NCBI RefSeq assembly: GCF_003731765.1 | Contig: NZ_MOAL01000004.1 | Span: forward strand, 1,178,001-1,242,000 | Source: Pseudomonas chlororaphis | GTDB lineage: Bacteria; Pseudomonadota; Gammaproteobacteria; Pseudomonadales; Pseudomonadaceae | Direction: 5' to 3' | DNA length: 64,000 bases | Part shown: positions 56,024 through 64,000 of the stretch, one piece after another | Layout: each line of letters starts with the position of its first letter | Position numbering within the stretch: the stretch's first letter is position 1 | Position numbers and translations under genes: made by a program | Notes under the pieces: model-generated | Database searches by the model: none | Seen by the model: only the letters and a program-made list of their open reading frames with translations | Told to the model about the DNA's origin: nothing

Positions 56024-57070
56024 TTGAGCAAGTCATTCTTCCGTTCCTTCGGCGTGGCCACCGCGTTGGCCAGCCTGATCGCCGTGCCAGCCCTGGCCAA
56101 AGACAAGATCGTTATCGGCGAGCAGAACTGGACCGGCGCCATCGCCATCCAGAACATCCTCGGTGAGGTGATCAAGACCCGCCTCGACGGCGACGTCTCC
56201 TACCTCGCCGGCGACGTGGCCGTGCTGTTTGCCGCGGCGTCCAAGGGCGATGGCTCGGTGGACGTGCTGACCGATATCTGGCTGCCCAACCAGTCGGCGG
56301 CCTGGGCCAAATACGTCACCGGCCCCAAGCCGACCCTGGTGCCCAACAAACGGCCCTACGTCGGTGAGCAGGGCTTCTACATCCCCGGGTACCTGCAAGA
56401 CAAATACGGTGTGAAGTCGGTGTACGACCTGCAAAAGCCTGAAGTGGCCAAGCTGTTCGAGCCCCTGGGGGGCGGCAAGGCCCAGTTGCTGGTCGGCCCG
56501 GCGGGCTGGGAATCGACCTACATCGGCCAGATCAAGGCCAAGGATTTCGGCTTTGCCAATCAATTCGAATCGGTGTCCACCGAGGCTTCGGTGACCTACG
56601 CCAAGCTCGCCACCGCCTACAAGGCCCAGCGCGGCGTGGTGTTCTACGCCTACACCCCGGACTGGATCTTCTCCGCCTTTGACCTGCGCCGCCTGGAAGA
56701 GCCGGCATTCGACGGCTACGCCCAGGACAACAAGAAAGGCGACCCGCTGTACAAGGCCGAAGGTTGCTGGAAATTCATCAGCCCGACGGTGGACGCCGAT
56801 TGGCTGAACAAGAGCCAGATCACTTGCGCCTACCCGGACGCCAAAGTGCATGTGCTGGCCTCCGTCGCCCTGCAGAAACGCGCGCCACGGATCGCCGCCT
56901 TCCTGGAGAACTTCAGCATCGATCCTAACGTGCTGAATGACTTGATCCTCAAGATCGAGAAAGACAAACAACCGGCCGACGTCGCGGCCAAGGCTTGGGT
57001 CCAGGCCAACCCGACGGTGGTGGATCAATGGCTGGGCGCCAGCGGTGAAAAAGTCGGGGCCATTCAGTGA
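56024..57070 (+). CDS. Periplasmic glycine betaine/choline-type ABC binding protein (OpuAC family)
   Basis: A 348-residue precursor with a signal peptide (FFRSFGVATALASLIAVPALA). IVIGEQNWTGAIAIQNILGEVIKTRLDGDVSYLAGD and TDIWLPNQSAAW are typical of the OpuAC fold, in which aromatic side chains cage the quaternary amine. The start is a TTG at 56024, six bases after GAGG. It delivers the compatible solute to the fused ATPase-permease just upstream, and its stop overlaps the msrA start (GTGA). Confidence 0.92.
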   Translation: MSKSFFRSFGVATALASLIAVPALAKDKIVIGEQNWTGAIAIQNILGEVIKTRLDGDVSYLAGDVAVLFAAASKGDGSVDVLTDIWLPNQSAAWAKYVTGPKPTLVPNKRPYVGEQGFYIPGYLQDKYGVKSVYDLQKPEVAKLFEPLGGGKAQLLVGPAGWESTYIGQIKAKDFGFANQFESVSTEASVTYAKLATAYKAQRGVVFYAYTPDWIFSAFDLRRLEEPAFDGYAQDNKKGDPLYKAEGCWKFISPTVDADWLNKSQITCAYPDAKVHVLASVALQKRAPRIAAFLENFSIDPNVLNDLILKIEKDKQPADVAAKAWVQANPTVVDQWLGASGEKVGAIQ

Positions 57071-57537
57071 GTCAGGCGTCGAACCCGATCACTGGCATTG
57101 CCACGGCAACCTTCGGCGCCGGCTGCTTCTGGGGCGCGGAAGCCGCGTTCCGGGCGCTGCCCGGGGTGCTCGAAAGCCGCGTGGGTTACGCCGCTGAAGC
57201 CGCGGACGGGGCGTTGCAGATTGAGGTGGTGCAGGTGGATTTCGACCCTCGGCGCGTGAGCTACACGGCCCTGATCGAGCACTTCTGGGGCCTGCACGAT
57301 CCCACCTCGGTGGATCGCCAGGGCGAGCATGGCGGGGTGAAATATCGCTCGGCGATCTTCCACACCAACGCCGTGCAGGCCGAACAGGCGAGGGCGGCCA
57401 AGACCGCCCTGCAAGACTCCGGACGCCTCAACAAACCCGTAGCCACGGTGGTCGTGCCACTGGGGCGCTTTGAACTGGCGGATGAAGAACACCAGCGTTA
57501 CCTGGAGAAGAACGGCCTGAGCAGCTGTCATATCTGA
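57067..57537 (+). CDS. msrA: Peptide methionine sulfoxide reductase A
   Basis: A 156-residue MsrA with the catalytic Cys20 in GAGCFWGAEAAF and a Cys near the C-terminus (LSSCHI) that may be the resolving residue. VKYRSAIF and DEEHQRYLEKN are further landmarks. It repairs methionine-S-sulfoxide in proteins. The GTG at 57067 overlaps the stop of the betaine-binding protein by four bases, so it is in the importer operon, an unusual association of osmoprotection with oxidative repair. Confidence 0.93.
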   Translation: MSQASNPITGIATATFGAGCFWGAEAAFRALPGVLESRVGYAAEAADGALQIEVVQVDFDPRRVSYTALIEHFWGLHDPTSVDRQGEHGGVKYRSAIFHTNAVQAEQARAAKTALQDSGRLNKPVATVVVPLGRFELADEEHQRYLEKNGLSSCHI

Positions 57538-57562
57538 TCGTTTGCAGATACGCAGGCTTCTG

Positions 57563-57626
57563 TAGGAGCTGGCTTGCCAGCGAAGAGGTCCGCAAGACCG
57601 CCTTCGCCGGCAAGCAGGCTCCTACG
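57563..57626. repeat. REP doublet overlapping the 3' end of a small gene
   Basis: GTAGGAGCTGGCTTGCCAGCG at 57563 faces TTCGCCGGCAAGCAGGCTC ending at 57626; here the GCTGGC and GCCGGC variants are swapped relative to the array. The TAG stop codon of the small minus-strand gene at 57622 is formed by the right half. Confidence 0.9.
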
Positions 57627-57894
57627 CCACCCGCCACTGAATCACTTCCAGCACCGCGCAGCCTTCTCGTGTCAGCAGGTGTACGCCACGGGTGATGCGG
57701 GTCAGGTCGCAATCGCTGATGTCTTTCAGTTTCAGGGTGGACAGGCTGTCCATCAGGTCGCGGACCACGGTGAAACGGTGGGCGGCGCTGCTGGCCAGGT
57801 CGCTCAAGGGGGCGTCGGTGTCGAGGTAGAACACCGGGTGTTCGGTGTCGTGGGTGTCGATGGTGGTGAAGCGGGGGAGGTGATGGTCAGTCAT
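57622..57894 (-). CDS. Small uncharacterized protein (90 residues)
   Basis: A 90-residue acidic protein: TIDTHDTEHPVFYLDTDAPLSDLASSAAHRFTVVRDLMDSLSTLKLKDISDCDLTRITRGVHLLTREG. The arrangement, a short N-terminus followed by an FxV-type segment and helices with spaced Leu, is like the small DUF3077-type proteins frequent in Pseudomonas, but this comparison is from memory. No signal peptide. The stop codon is supplied by a REP sequence. It is convergent with msrA. Confidence 0.6.
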   Translation of the reverse strand: MTDHHLPRFTTIDTHDTEHPVFYLDTDAPLSDLASSAAHRFTVVRDLMDSLSTLKLKDISDCDLTRITRGVHLLTREGCAVLEVIQWRVA

Positions 57895-58270
57895 AGGTAT
57901 GGCTCCTGCTCATAGAGCAATCACCTTGGTTGTCGACCGAAAGAGCTGGGGCAGTGGTACGCGAGCAGGTTGGCCGAGGAAAGGGCAACAGCACACCCTG
58001 AGGTGTCCCGCGCAGCACCGTCGTAACTCCTGATCGCGGGAACAAAAGCGACTGCCAGAATGTTTGAAAGTGGATGCGTTCCTATATTCGACCGGCCAAG
58101 GTCGCTCGCGGATTTGGCTGCAAGGGGCAGACTATAGGAAGGACGTTGCAGTGTTGCAACAGGGGGTTGGAGGAGATGTTTGAGCGCTTGTTTCGCAGTG
58201 TTTGTGGTGGATTTTGATGGGGGATATCCGGTGGTGCAGTAACGGCCGCTCAGGGTTTTGCGCTTACGGC
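57895..58270. other. 376-bp stretch without a supported gene
   Basis: It contains the likely promoter of the 90-residue gene and no convincing coding sequence. Confidence 0.5.
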
Positions 58271-59105
58271 GAGTTTTGGGTACATATCCGTTGCTGCGGG
58301 GGCGGCCACTTACGGTTCCGCTCTTACAGCGGGTCACTTTGGATGGAGCCCAAAGTAACCAAAGGCTCTCTGCCCCCGCATCCGGCGCCTCGCCTAGGCT
58401 CGGCGTTCCCTCGCTCCGGCATTGCTCCGGGGGCACGCCGCCACAGGCCATCCATGGCCTGGGGCGGCTAGTTCGGCATCCATGCCGAGCTGCCCCCTGC
58501 GCAATGCCTACGCTCGGCCGGCTGGGAAGGGGCCTGAAGATCAAAAGCAAAAGCCAAGCGCGTGTTACGCGTTTTTCGTAGGAGCCGGCTTGCCGGCGAA
58601 GGGGGCCGTGAGCCATGCAGCGCCTGGGCGGGCGCCTTCGCTGGCAAGCCAGCTCCTACACGGGGGGCGGTACACGCCGCTCCAGCTTCAGGCCGGCCGG
58701 CAGGCCGCCGTCAGATTTTGATTTTGATCTGCTGGCCCCGTTAACCACGATGGCCGAACGCAGGCATTGAGTCGTGGGTAACCCGGCAGGGATGCCGGGT
58801 TAGCCGCCATCAGGCCATGGATGGCCTGTGGCGGCGGCCCACGGATCAATGCCGGAGTGAGGGCATGCCGAGCCTAGGCGAGGCACCGAGTGGAGGGGCA
58901 GGAGCCCTTTGCTTACTTTGGGGCTTTTCCAAAGTGAGTCGCCGTAAGGGCGAAACCCTAAGCGGCCGCCCCCGCAGCAACGGATATGTACCCAGAACTC
59001 GCGGTAAGAGCGAATCACTTTGGCAAAGCCGGAATGCCGGTCCAGCCCAAAATAACCAAAGGGCTCCTGCTCCTGCTCCCGCATCCGGCGCCTCGCTCCG
59101 GTCTC
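58271..59105. repeat. Mosaic of inverted and direct repeats with an inserted REPIN
   Basis: A block at 58271-58470 (GTACATATCCGTTGCTGCGG, then CACTTTGGA..., TAACCAAAGGCTC and GCCATCCATGGCC) recurs in inverted orientation at 58809-59000 and partly again in direct orientation at 59001-59105. Between the arms are a REPIN (58578-58659) and a hairpin AACCCGGCA/TGCCGGGTT (58780-58801). This is a known type of abundant Pseudomonas intergenic repeat; open frames across it have no coding support. Confidence 0.8.
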
Positions 59106-59157
59106 CTGACGGGAGAGCAAAGCCAAAGCCTGAACCTCACCCTTTCAATCAAAACCC

Positions 59158-59565
59158 TCAAACGCCCTGCAAGACCCTCAACGCAGCCTGAGCCAAAAAG
59201 CCAGATCGGCTTTTCTGTTCCGGATGATGTTTCACATATTCATCAATTCGATTCAGCAAATAGCCCGGCAGCGTGATGTTGAGTTTTTCCGCCTTGCCCA
59301 TGTAGCGAGTGATGTCGATATCAATCACGGCCCAAGTGCAGCCTTGATACTGGGGATTGGCGGCGTGGAGGGTCACTGTGCGCGCGGTGGGAATGGCTGC
59401 TCCTTCTTCGGCCAGTAGTTCCAGGTGGCCTTCGATGGCTTCGCGGGCCATGGCCATGGCGTCGTCGAGGTCGTCACCGGCGGAGAAGCAGCCAGGAATA
59501 TCGGGTACTTCCACACCCCAGGCGTGTTGGTCGTCACCGGGGAGAATGGCAATGGGATAGAGCAT
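59158..59565 (-). CDS. hicB: HicB-family antitoxin
   Basis: A 135-residue protein with the HicB partial RNase-H-like fold (LYPIAILPGDDQHAWGVEVPDIPGCFSAGDDLDDAMAMAREAIEGHLELL, about 1-52) and a C-terminal ribbon-helix-helix (KLNITLPGYLLNRIDEYVKHHPEQKSRSGFLAQAALRVL) for DNA binding. It should neutralise HicA and repress the operon. It lies 43 bases downstream of the short hicA gene on the minus strand. Confidence 0.92.
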   Translation of the reverse strand: MLYPIAILPGDDQHAWGVEVPDIPGCFSAGDDLDDAMAMAREAIEGHLELLAEEGAAIPTARTVTLHAANPQYQGCTWAVIDIDITRYMGKAEKLNITLPGYLLNRIDEYVKHHPEQKSRSGFLAQAALRVLQGV

Positions 59566-59608
59566 GGACTGATCCTCCTTCGGACCTGGGAGCGTCGAGC
59601 CTGGGTGG

Positions 59609-59788
59609 TTAGAGCCGGGCTTGTTTCAATATGCTGCTTACCGTTTTGGCCAGTAGATCTTTTTTGGGATGGGGAATGGTGACCAGGCCTGGCTTGGTTG
59701 GGTGTTTGAAGTGGTGGTGACTGCCCTTGACCCTGACCAGATACCAACCATCTGCTTCGATCTGGGCGATGAGTTGCCGGCTGTTCAC
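59609..59788 (-). CDS. hicA: HicA-family mRNA interferase toxin (59 residues)
   Basis: A 59-residue protein starting with GTG at 59788 and reading NSRQLIAQIEADGWYLVRVKGSHHHFKHP, then KPGLVTIPHPKKDLLAKTVSSILKQARL. The GSHHHF segment carries the conserved catalytic His (about residue 24) of HicA, a dsRBD-like ribonuclease. The adjacent HicB and the toxin-then-antitoxin order support the call. It is easily missed because it is short and starts with GTG. The frame was read by eye on the minus strand. Confidence 0.85.
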   Translation of the reverse strand: MNSRQLIAQIEADGWYLVRVKGSHHHFKHPTKPGLVTIPHPKKDLLAKTVSSILKQARL

Positions 59789-59916
59789 ATCACTTTCAAC
59801 TCCCTATCGTTGCGGTGGGTATGATAACTACTTTTTGGCGCTCAACACTATCAGCAACGGTTGGCGACGCATAGGGCGAGGCGGCAAACCTCACGCTTTT
59901 AGCTTGCCGCTTGCCG

Positions 59917-61338
59917 CTACAAACTTGACGCTGACTCTCCTCCACCCAACGCCACCACCAACCCCACACTCGCCTGCAACTCCCTGGTCTGCACCGCCTG
60001 CAACCCCCGTTGCGCCTGCAAGGCCGCGGTCTGCGCCGTCACCACATCCAGATAACTCACCGCCCCCGCCTGATAGCTGTTCATGGCCAAGGTCTGGGTA
60101 TGTAGCGCCGCATTCACCGCCGCTTGCTGATCCAGCGCCTCCTGGCGCAAATCCCGCAGTTGCCCCAGGTTGTCCTCCACCTCCCGCACCGCCCGCAGCA
60201 CCTGCCCACGGTAATGGGCGGCAGCTTCTTCGAACTCGGCATGGGCCTGGCGCTCATTGGCGCTCAGCCGCCCGCCATCAAAAATCGGCAGGTTCATCAA
60301 CGGCCCCAAGGCCCAATAGCGATTACCCGCCGCCAGCAGGTTGCCCACGCCCTGGGTCTGCCCACCGAGCATCCCGGTCAGGCTGAAATCCGGATACCAG
60401 GCGGCGCGGGCGATGCCGATGCCGGCATTGGCGGCGTACACTCGGCGTTCGGCGGCGGCAATGTCCGGCCGGCGCTGCAGCAGGGTGCTGGGCAGTTGCT
60501 GGGGAATGCCCGGCAGGCTCAGCAGTTGCGTCGAGGGCGTCAGGCTGAACTGACTGGCCGGCTCCCCCACCAGTTCACCGATGGCGTGTTCGGTGAGGTT
60601 GCGTTGGGCCCGTACTTCGTCCAGTTCCGCTTCGGCGCTGGCCAGTTGGCTTTGGGCCCGAGTCAGGTCCAGTTGCGAGGCGATCTGCCCTTGATAACGG
60701 TCGCGGGTCAGTTGCAGCGCTTGGCCGTAATCCTCCAGGGAGCGGCTCAAGATTCGGCGCTGGGCGTCCAGGCCATTGAGTTGCACATACAGGCTTGCCA
60801 GTTGCTTTTGCAGGCTCAGGCGCGCCGCCGCCAGGTCGTCGCCGGAAGCCTGTGCCTGGGCATCACCGGCCGCCGCCTGATTGCGGATCCGCCCCCAGAG
60901 GTCGAGGTCCAAGCCCAGGGCAAAACCGGCGGTGTTGCTGTTGTAGATCGACGGTTGCGTGCTGCCGCGCAGGGGGCGGCTGTCCGACTGACGCTGGCGC
61001 AACGGCTGGGCGCTGGCACTGATCTGCGGGAATAGCCCGGCATGCAACTGGCTGGCGTAAGCCTGGGCAGCGTCGTAGTGGGCCAGGGCCGCCGCGAGGT
61101 CCGGGTTGGCCTGGAGCAGGCGCTGTTGCAGGTCGTTGAGACGCGGGTCCTGGTACAGCAGCCACCATTGCTCGGCGATCATCTGGGGCGTGGCGGCCGG
61201 GTGCCAGGGGCCATCGCTGCTCTGTTCGCGATACTGCGCCGGCAGGTCGATGGGCGGCACTTGGTAGTGGGGCGCCAGGGAGCAGCCGTGCAGGGCCAGC
61301 AACAGCAAGGCGGCGAGGGGCTTAAGCCTTGGGCGCAT
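59917..61338 (-). CDS. RND efflux outer-membrane factor (OprM/NodT family)
   Basis: A 473-residue lipoprotein with signal peptide and lipobox (LLLALHGCSLAP, Cys about 19). Two OEP repeats are visible, each with DLAAALAHYDAAQAYASQLHAGLFP-like and RRPDIAAAERRVYAANAGIGIARAAWYPDFSL blocks. It forms the trimeric outer-membrane exit duct of the efflux pump. The ATG at 61338 follows GGAGGTGAGC, and its first codons overlap the adaptor gene by 17 bases. It is the last gene of the operon. Confidence 0.93.
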   Translation of the reverse strand: MRPRLKPLAALLLLALHGCSLAPHYQVPPIDLPAQYREQSSDGPWHPAATPQMIAEQWWLLYQDPRLNDLQQRLLQANPDLAAALAHYDAAQAYASQLHAGLFPQISASAQPLRQRQSDSRPLRGSTQPSIYNSNTAGFALGLDLDLWGRIRNQAAAGDAQAQASGDDLAAARLSLQKQLASLYVQLNGLDAQRRILSRSLEDYGQALQLTRDRYQGQIASQLDLTRAQSQLASAEAELDEVRAQRNLTEHAIGELVGEPASQFSLTPSTQLLSLPGIPQQLPSTLLQRRPDIAAAERRVYAANAGIGIARAAWYPDFSLTGMLGGQTQGVGNLLAAGNRYWALGPLMNLPIFDGGRLSANERQAHAEFEEAAAHYRGQVLRAVREVEDNLGQLRDLRQEALDQQAAVNAALHTQTLAMNSYQAGAVSYLDVVTAQTAALQAQRGLQAVQTRELQASVGLVVALGGGESASSL

Positions 61339-62488
61339 GCTCACCTCCGGCGTCCGCCAGTTGCACAAGGTCGCCTTCGCGCAGGGCGTCCGGCGGGTTG
61401 TCGATGACGTGATCGGTGGTGTGCAGGCCCTGGTCGATCACCAGCCGTTCGCCCAGGTCGAGGCCGATATGGATGCTGCGCAGGTGCACGCGTTTTGCAC
61501 GGTCGATCACCGCCACTTGGGTGCCCTGGGCACGGAAAATCAGGGCGCTGGCGGGGATGCTCACACCGTGGGTGTCGGCGGGAATTGCCAGTGTGGCTTC
61601 GGCGTAGTCGCCGGGCATCAGCGCGCCGTCGGGGTTGGCGGCGACGAACTGCGCCAGCAGGGTGCCGGAGCGCGGGTCGATGGCGGTGGAGTCGCCCACC
61701 AGTTGCGCGCTGAAGTGCTGACCAGGGTGCTCGGGCACAGTCAGCTGCGCCACCAGGCCGGGGCGGATGACGCTGGCGTAGTTCTGCGGAATCGGCACGT
61801 AAAGCCGCAGCTTGTGGGTGTCCGCTAGGTCGAACAGCTCCGGGTCGCTGTCGTTGTCGGCCTTGATCAACTGGCCGATGTCGGTGTGGCGCGCGGTGAG
61901 GGTGCCGGCAAACGGCGCGCGAATGGTCTTGTAGTCTTCCAGCGCCGAGAGCCGTGCATAGTCGGCGGCGGCCGCCTCGGCATTGGCCTTGGCAGCAGCG
62001 GCGTTGGAGCTTTTTTCATCGGCTTCCTGGCGCGATACCGAGTGGCTGGTCAAGAGGTGCTGCCAGCGTTCGGCGGTGGTCTGGGCCAGCCGTGCATTGG
62101 CCTGTTGCTGGACCACCCGTGCCCGGGCCTGGGCCACTTGCTGGTCCAGGTCGGGGCTGTCGATATGGGCCAGCACTTGCCCGGCGGCGACCTTGGCGCC
62201 GATGTCCTGGGTCCAGTCCTTGAGGTAGCCGCTGACCCGGGCATGGATCGGCGCCTTGCTCCAGGCTTCCAGGTGCGCCGGCAGGCGCAGGGTGTCGCCC
62301 AGTACGTTGGGCTGCGGCTGGAACACCAGCACTTGGGGCACAGCGGCGGTTTCGGTCCAGGCGGCGACGGCCTGTTCATGCCGGGTGCGCGCCGCCAGGC
62401 CGCTGGCCACCAGTAGGGCAGCCAGGCTCAAGCCACCGATGCCCAGCAGCATCAGGCGTTTGCGCGAAGGGGTGTGATCAGGCGACAT
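61322..62488 (-). CDS. RND efflux periplasmic adaptor (membrane-fusion protein)
   Basis: A 388-residue adaptor with one N-terminal transmembrane segment (RLMLLGIGGLSLAALLVASGLAA), a lipoyl domain (LPAHLEAWSKAPIHARVSGYLKDWTQDIGAKVAAGQVLAHIDSPDLDQQVA), a coiled-coil hairpin (about 110-180) and a beta-barrel (IRAPFAGTLTARHTDIGQLI). It joins pump and outer-membrane factor. The ATG at 62488 overlaps the pump stop by eleven bases, which supports this start rather than the upstream one at 62557. Confidence 0.94.
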   Translation of the reverse strand: MSPDHTPSRKRLMLLGIGGLSLAALLVASGLAARTRHEQAVAAWTETAAVPQVLVFQPQPNVLGDTLRLPAHLEAWSKAPIHARVSGYLKDWTQDIGAKVAAGQVLAHIDSPDLDQQVAQARARVVQQQANARLAQTTAERWQHLLTSHSVSRQEADEKSSNAAAAKANAEAAAADYARLSALEDYKTIRAPFAGTLTARHTDIGQLIKADNDSDPELFDLADTHKLRLYVPIPQNYASVIRPGLVAQLTVPEHPGQHFSAQLVGDSTAIDPRSGTLLAQFVAANPDGALMPGDYAEATLAIPADTHGVSIPASALIFRAQGTQVAVIDRAKRVHLRSIHIGLDLGERLVIDQGLHTTDHVIDNPPDALREGDLVQLADAGGEHAPKA

Positions 62489-64000
62489 GGGTGTTTTCTC
62501 CAGCAACAGCGGATTGGGGAGGGCGACCGTGGACCAGGCTGAAGACCACGGGAACAAAGATCAGGGTGGCCACGGTGGCGAGGAGCAGCCCGCCGATCAC
62601 CGCACGGCCCAGGGGCGCGTTCTGTTCTTCGGACAGGGCCAGGGGCAGCATGCCGATGATCATCGCCAGGGCGGTCATGCACACCGGGCGAAAGCGCGTG
62701 TAGCCGGCTTCCAGGGCGGCCTTGAGGGCATCGCCGTGTTCCGCCAGGCGCTCGCGGCAAAAACTCACCACCAGGATCGAGTTGGCAGTGGCCACCCCCA
62801 TGCAGAGGATGGCCCCGGTCAGCGCCGGCACCGACAGCGAGGTGCCGCTCAAGAACAGCATCCACACGATCCCGGCCAGGGCCGCCGGCAGCGCGGTGAT
62901 GATCACGAACGGATCGACCCAGGATTGGAAGTTGACCACGATCAGCAGGTAGATCAGCACCACCGCCCCCAGCAGGCCCAGGCTCAGGCCGCTGAAGGCT
63001 TCGTGCAGGGCATCGATCTGCCCGTGAAGGCTGACCGTGGCGCCCTTGGGCCGCAGGGCTGCGGCGTCGTTCAAGACCTTTTGCATGTCGTGGGCCACGG
63101 CGCCGAGGTCGCGGCCTTGCACGTTGGCGTACAGGTCCAGGGTGGGCTGGATGTTGTAGTGGCTGACCACCGCCGGGCTCTCGACCCGGGAGATGTCCGC
63201 CAGGCCACCGAGGATCTGCGACTGGCCGTTGCTGCCGGTGACCGGCAGCGCTTCCAGGGCCGGCAGGCTGTCCAGGCGATACTGCGGGGTGGCCGCGACG
63301 ATGGAATAGGACACGCCGTTCTTCGGGTTGAGCCAGAAGGTCGGCGCCACCTGGGAACTGCCGGCCAAGGACGCCACCATGCTGTTGGTCACGTCACGCT
63401 CGGTGATCCCCAGGCCGTTGGCCCGCAGGCGGTCGACCTTGACCAGCAGTGACGGGTAGCCGGTGGACTGCTGGATCCGCAGGTCGGCAATGCCCGGCAC
63501 ATGTTGCAGGCGCCGTTGCAGTTCCAGAGCGTAGGCGCGGTTGGCCGCGTCATCGGGCCCGGAGATTTTCACGTCCAGCGGGGCCGGGGCGCCGAAGTTG
63601 AGGATCTGGCTGCTGATGTCCGCCGGCAGGAAGGCGAACTGGCTGCCGGGGAAGCTTTCCGGCAGGGCTTCGCGCAGCTGTTTCTCCAGGTCGGCGCTGG
63701 GGGCGTGGCCGGGCTTGAGGGTGATCTGGATGTCGCCGTCCTGGGGCCCGATGGTGCCGCTGTTGCTGTAGGCCATGTCGATGCCGCTCAGGGGGATGCC
63801 GATGTTGTCGATGATGCTGTCCAGTTGCTCGGCCGGGATCACTTCGCGAATCCGCCCTTCGATACGGTCGAAGGCCGCCGCGCTTTCCTCAATCCGCGTG
63901 CCCAAGGGCAGGCGCACATGCAGGGCCAGGGCGCCGGCGTCGGTGGCGGGGAAGAAGTCCTGGCCCAGGCTCGGCAACAGGGCGAAGGAGGCCAGCACAC
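62478..64000 (-). CDS. RND efflux pump (AcrB/MexB-like), N-terminus outside the window
   Basis: The C-terminal 507 residues of an inner-membrane RND transporter; the frame is open to the right edge. QDFFPATDAGALALHVRLPLGTRIEE opens the second periplasmic part, VVLIYLLIVVNFQSWVDPFVIITALPAALAGIVWMLFLSGTSLSVPALTGAILCMGVATANSILVVSFCRERL is the TM8-11 core with the conserved family signature, and it ends with ALAMIIGMLPLALSEEQNAPLGRAVIGGLLLATVATLIFVPVVFSLVHG. It exports drugs or metabolites by proton antiport. The promoter and any regulator are outside the window. Confidence 0.93.
   Translation of the reverse strand, partial: VLASFALLPSLGQDFFPATDAGALALHVRLPLGTRIEESAAAFDRIEGRIREVIPAEQLDSIIDNIGIPLSGIDMAYSNSGTIGPQDGDIQITLKPGHAPSADLEKQLREALPESFPGSQFAFLPADISSQILNFGAPAPLDVKISGPDDAANRAYALELQRRLQHVPGIADLRIQQSTGYPSLLVKVDRLRANGLGITERDVTNSMVASLAGSSQVAPTFWLNPKNGVSYSIVAATPQYRLDSLPALEALPVTGSNGQSQILGGLADISRVESPAVVSHYNIQPTLDLYANVQGRDLGAVAHDMQKVLNDAAALRPKGATVSLHGQIDALHEAFSGLSLGLLGAVVLIYLLIVVNFQSWVDPFVIITALPAALAGIVWMLFLSGTSLSVPALTGAILCMGVATANSILVVSFCRERLAEHGDALKAALEAGYTRFRPVCMTALAMIIGMLPLALSEEQNAPLGRAVIGGLLLATVATLIFVPVVFSLVHGRPPQSAVAGENTHVA

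Noticed and set aside
57921..58616. 231-codon minus-strand frame upstream of the 90-residue gene.
   Set aside because: It runs through the mosaic repeat and a REP element and has no domain or ribosome binding site.

Overview
The window is high-GC, densely coded DNA that looks like the core chromosome of a Pseudomonas of the fluorescens lineage. The evidence is the complete bkdR/bkdA1-bkdA2-bkdB-lpdV locus, a pyrimidine-reduction cluster (RutR-type regulator, preA, preT, dihydropyrimidinase, NCS1 permease, N-carbamoyl-beta-alanine amidohydrolase) in an order known from pseudomonads, a FecI/FecR/TonB-receptor iron unit, and many REP elements beginning GTAGGAGCCGGCTTGCC. No prophage, integrase, IS transposase, rRNA, tRNA or CRISPR was found. 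All calls come from reading the sequence; no database search was run.

Layout. 1-1405: 3' part of an EAL phosphodiesterase and a small P-loop kinase-like gene. 2131-5674: a tight operon of circularly permuted ATP-grasp, alpha-E and transglutaminase-like proteins, followed by a small protein with an odd start. 5682-9062: an unknown protein, an AraC regulator divergent from an EamA exporter, and an acetyltransferase. 9075-12712 (minus): a cobalamin riboswitch leading a BtuFCD-type ABC importer that ends in a pseudoazurin-like cupredoxin. 12902-16988: a membrane acyltransferase, then a radical-SAM protein translationally coupled to a DUF4130-type protein (predicted DNA modification or repair pair) and a membrane protein. 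17067-21136 (minus): ECF sigma, FecR and a siderophore receptor behind a Fur box. 21265-28162: ilvE and the branched-chain keto-acid dehydrogenase operon with divergent bkdR, so transamination and oxidative decarboxylation of Val/Leu/Ile lie side by side.

28190-38155: an HD-GYP protein, a DASS anion transporter, a TRAP transporter with an aldose-1-epimerase-like protein, and an EmrB/EmrA-type efflux pair. 38217-42971 (minus): a beta-glucoside unit (GPH symporter, GH3 glucosidase, AraC regulator). 43105-52283: an acetyltransferase and the reductive pyrimidine catabolism cluster, interrupted by repeats. 52287-52992: a tandem array of six REP doublets. 53047-57537: a lipoprotein, then a betaine/choline-type ABC importer whose ATPase and permease are one polypeptide, its binding protein, and an overlapping msrA. 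57563-59157: a small protein gene and a repeat-rich stretch of about 1.2 kb. 59158-59788: a HicAB toxin-antitoxin pair, hicA being very short. 59917-64000 (minus): an RND efflux operon (outer-membrane factor, adaptor, pump) whose pump runs off the right edge.

The least understood assemblies are the alpha-E/ATP-grasp/transglutaminase operon, the radical-SAM/DUF4130 pair without its usual uracil-glycosylase-like part, the B12-riboswitch operon ending in a copper protein, and the fused betaine importer coupled to MsrA. The strongest structural signal outside genes is the six-unit REPIN array.
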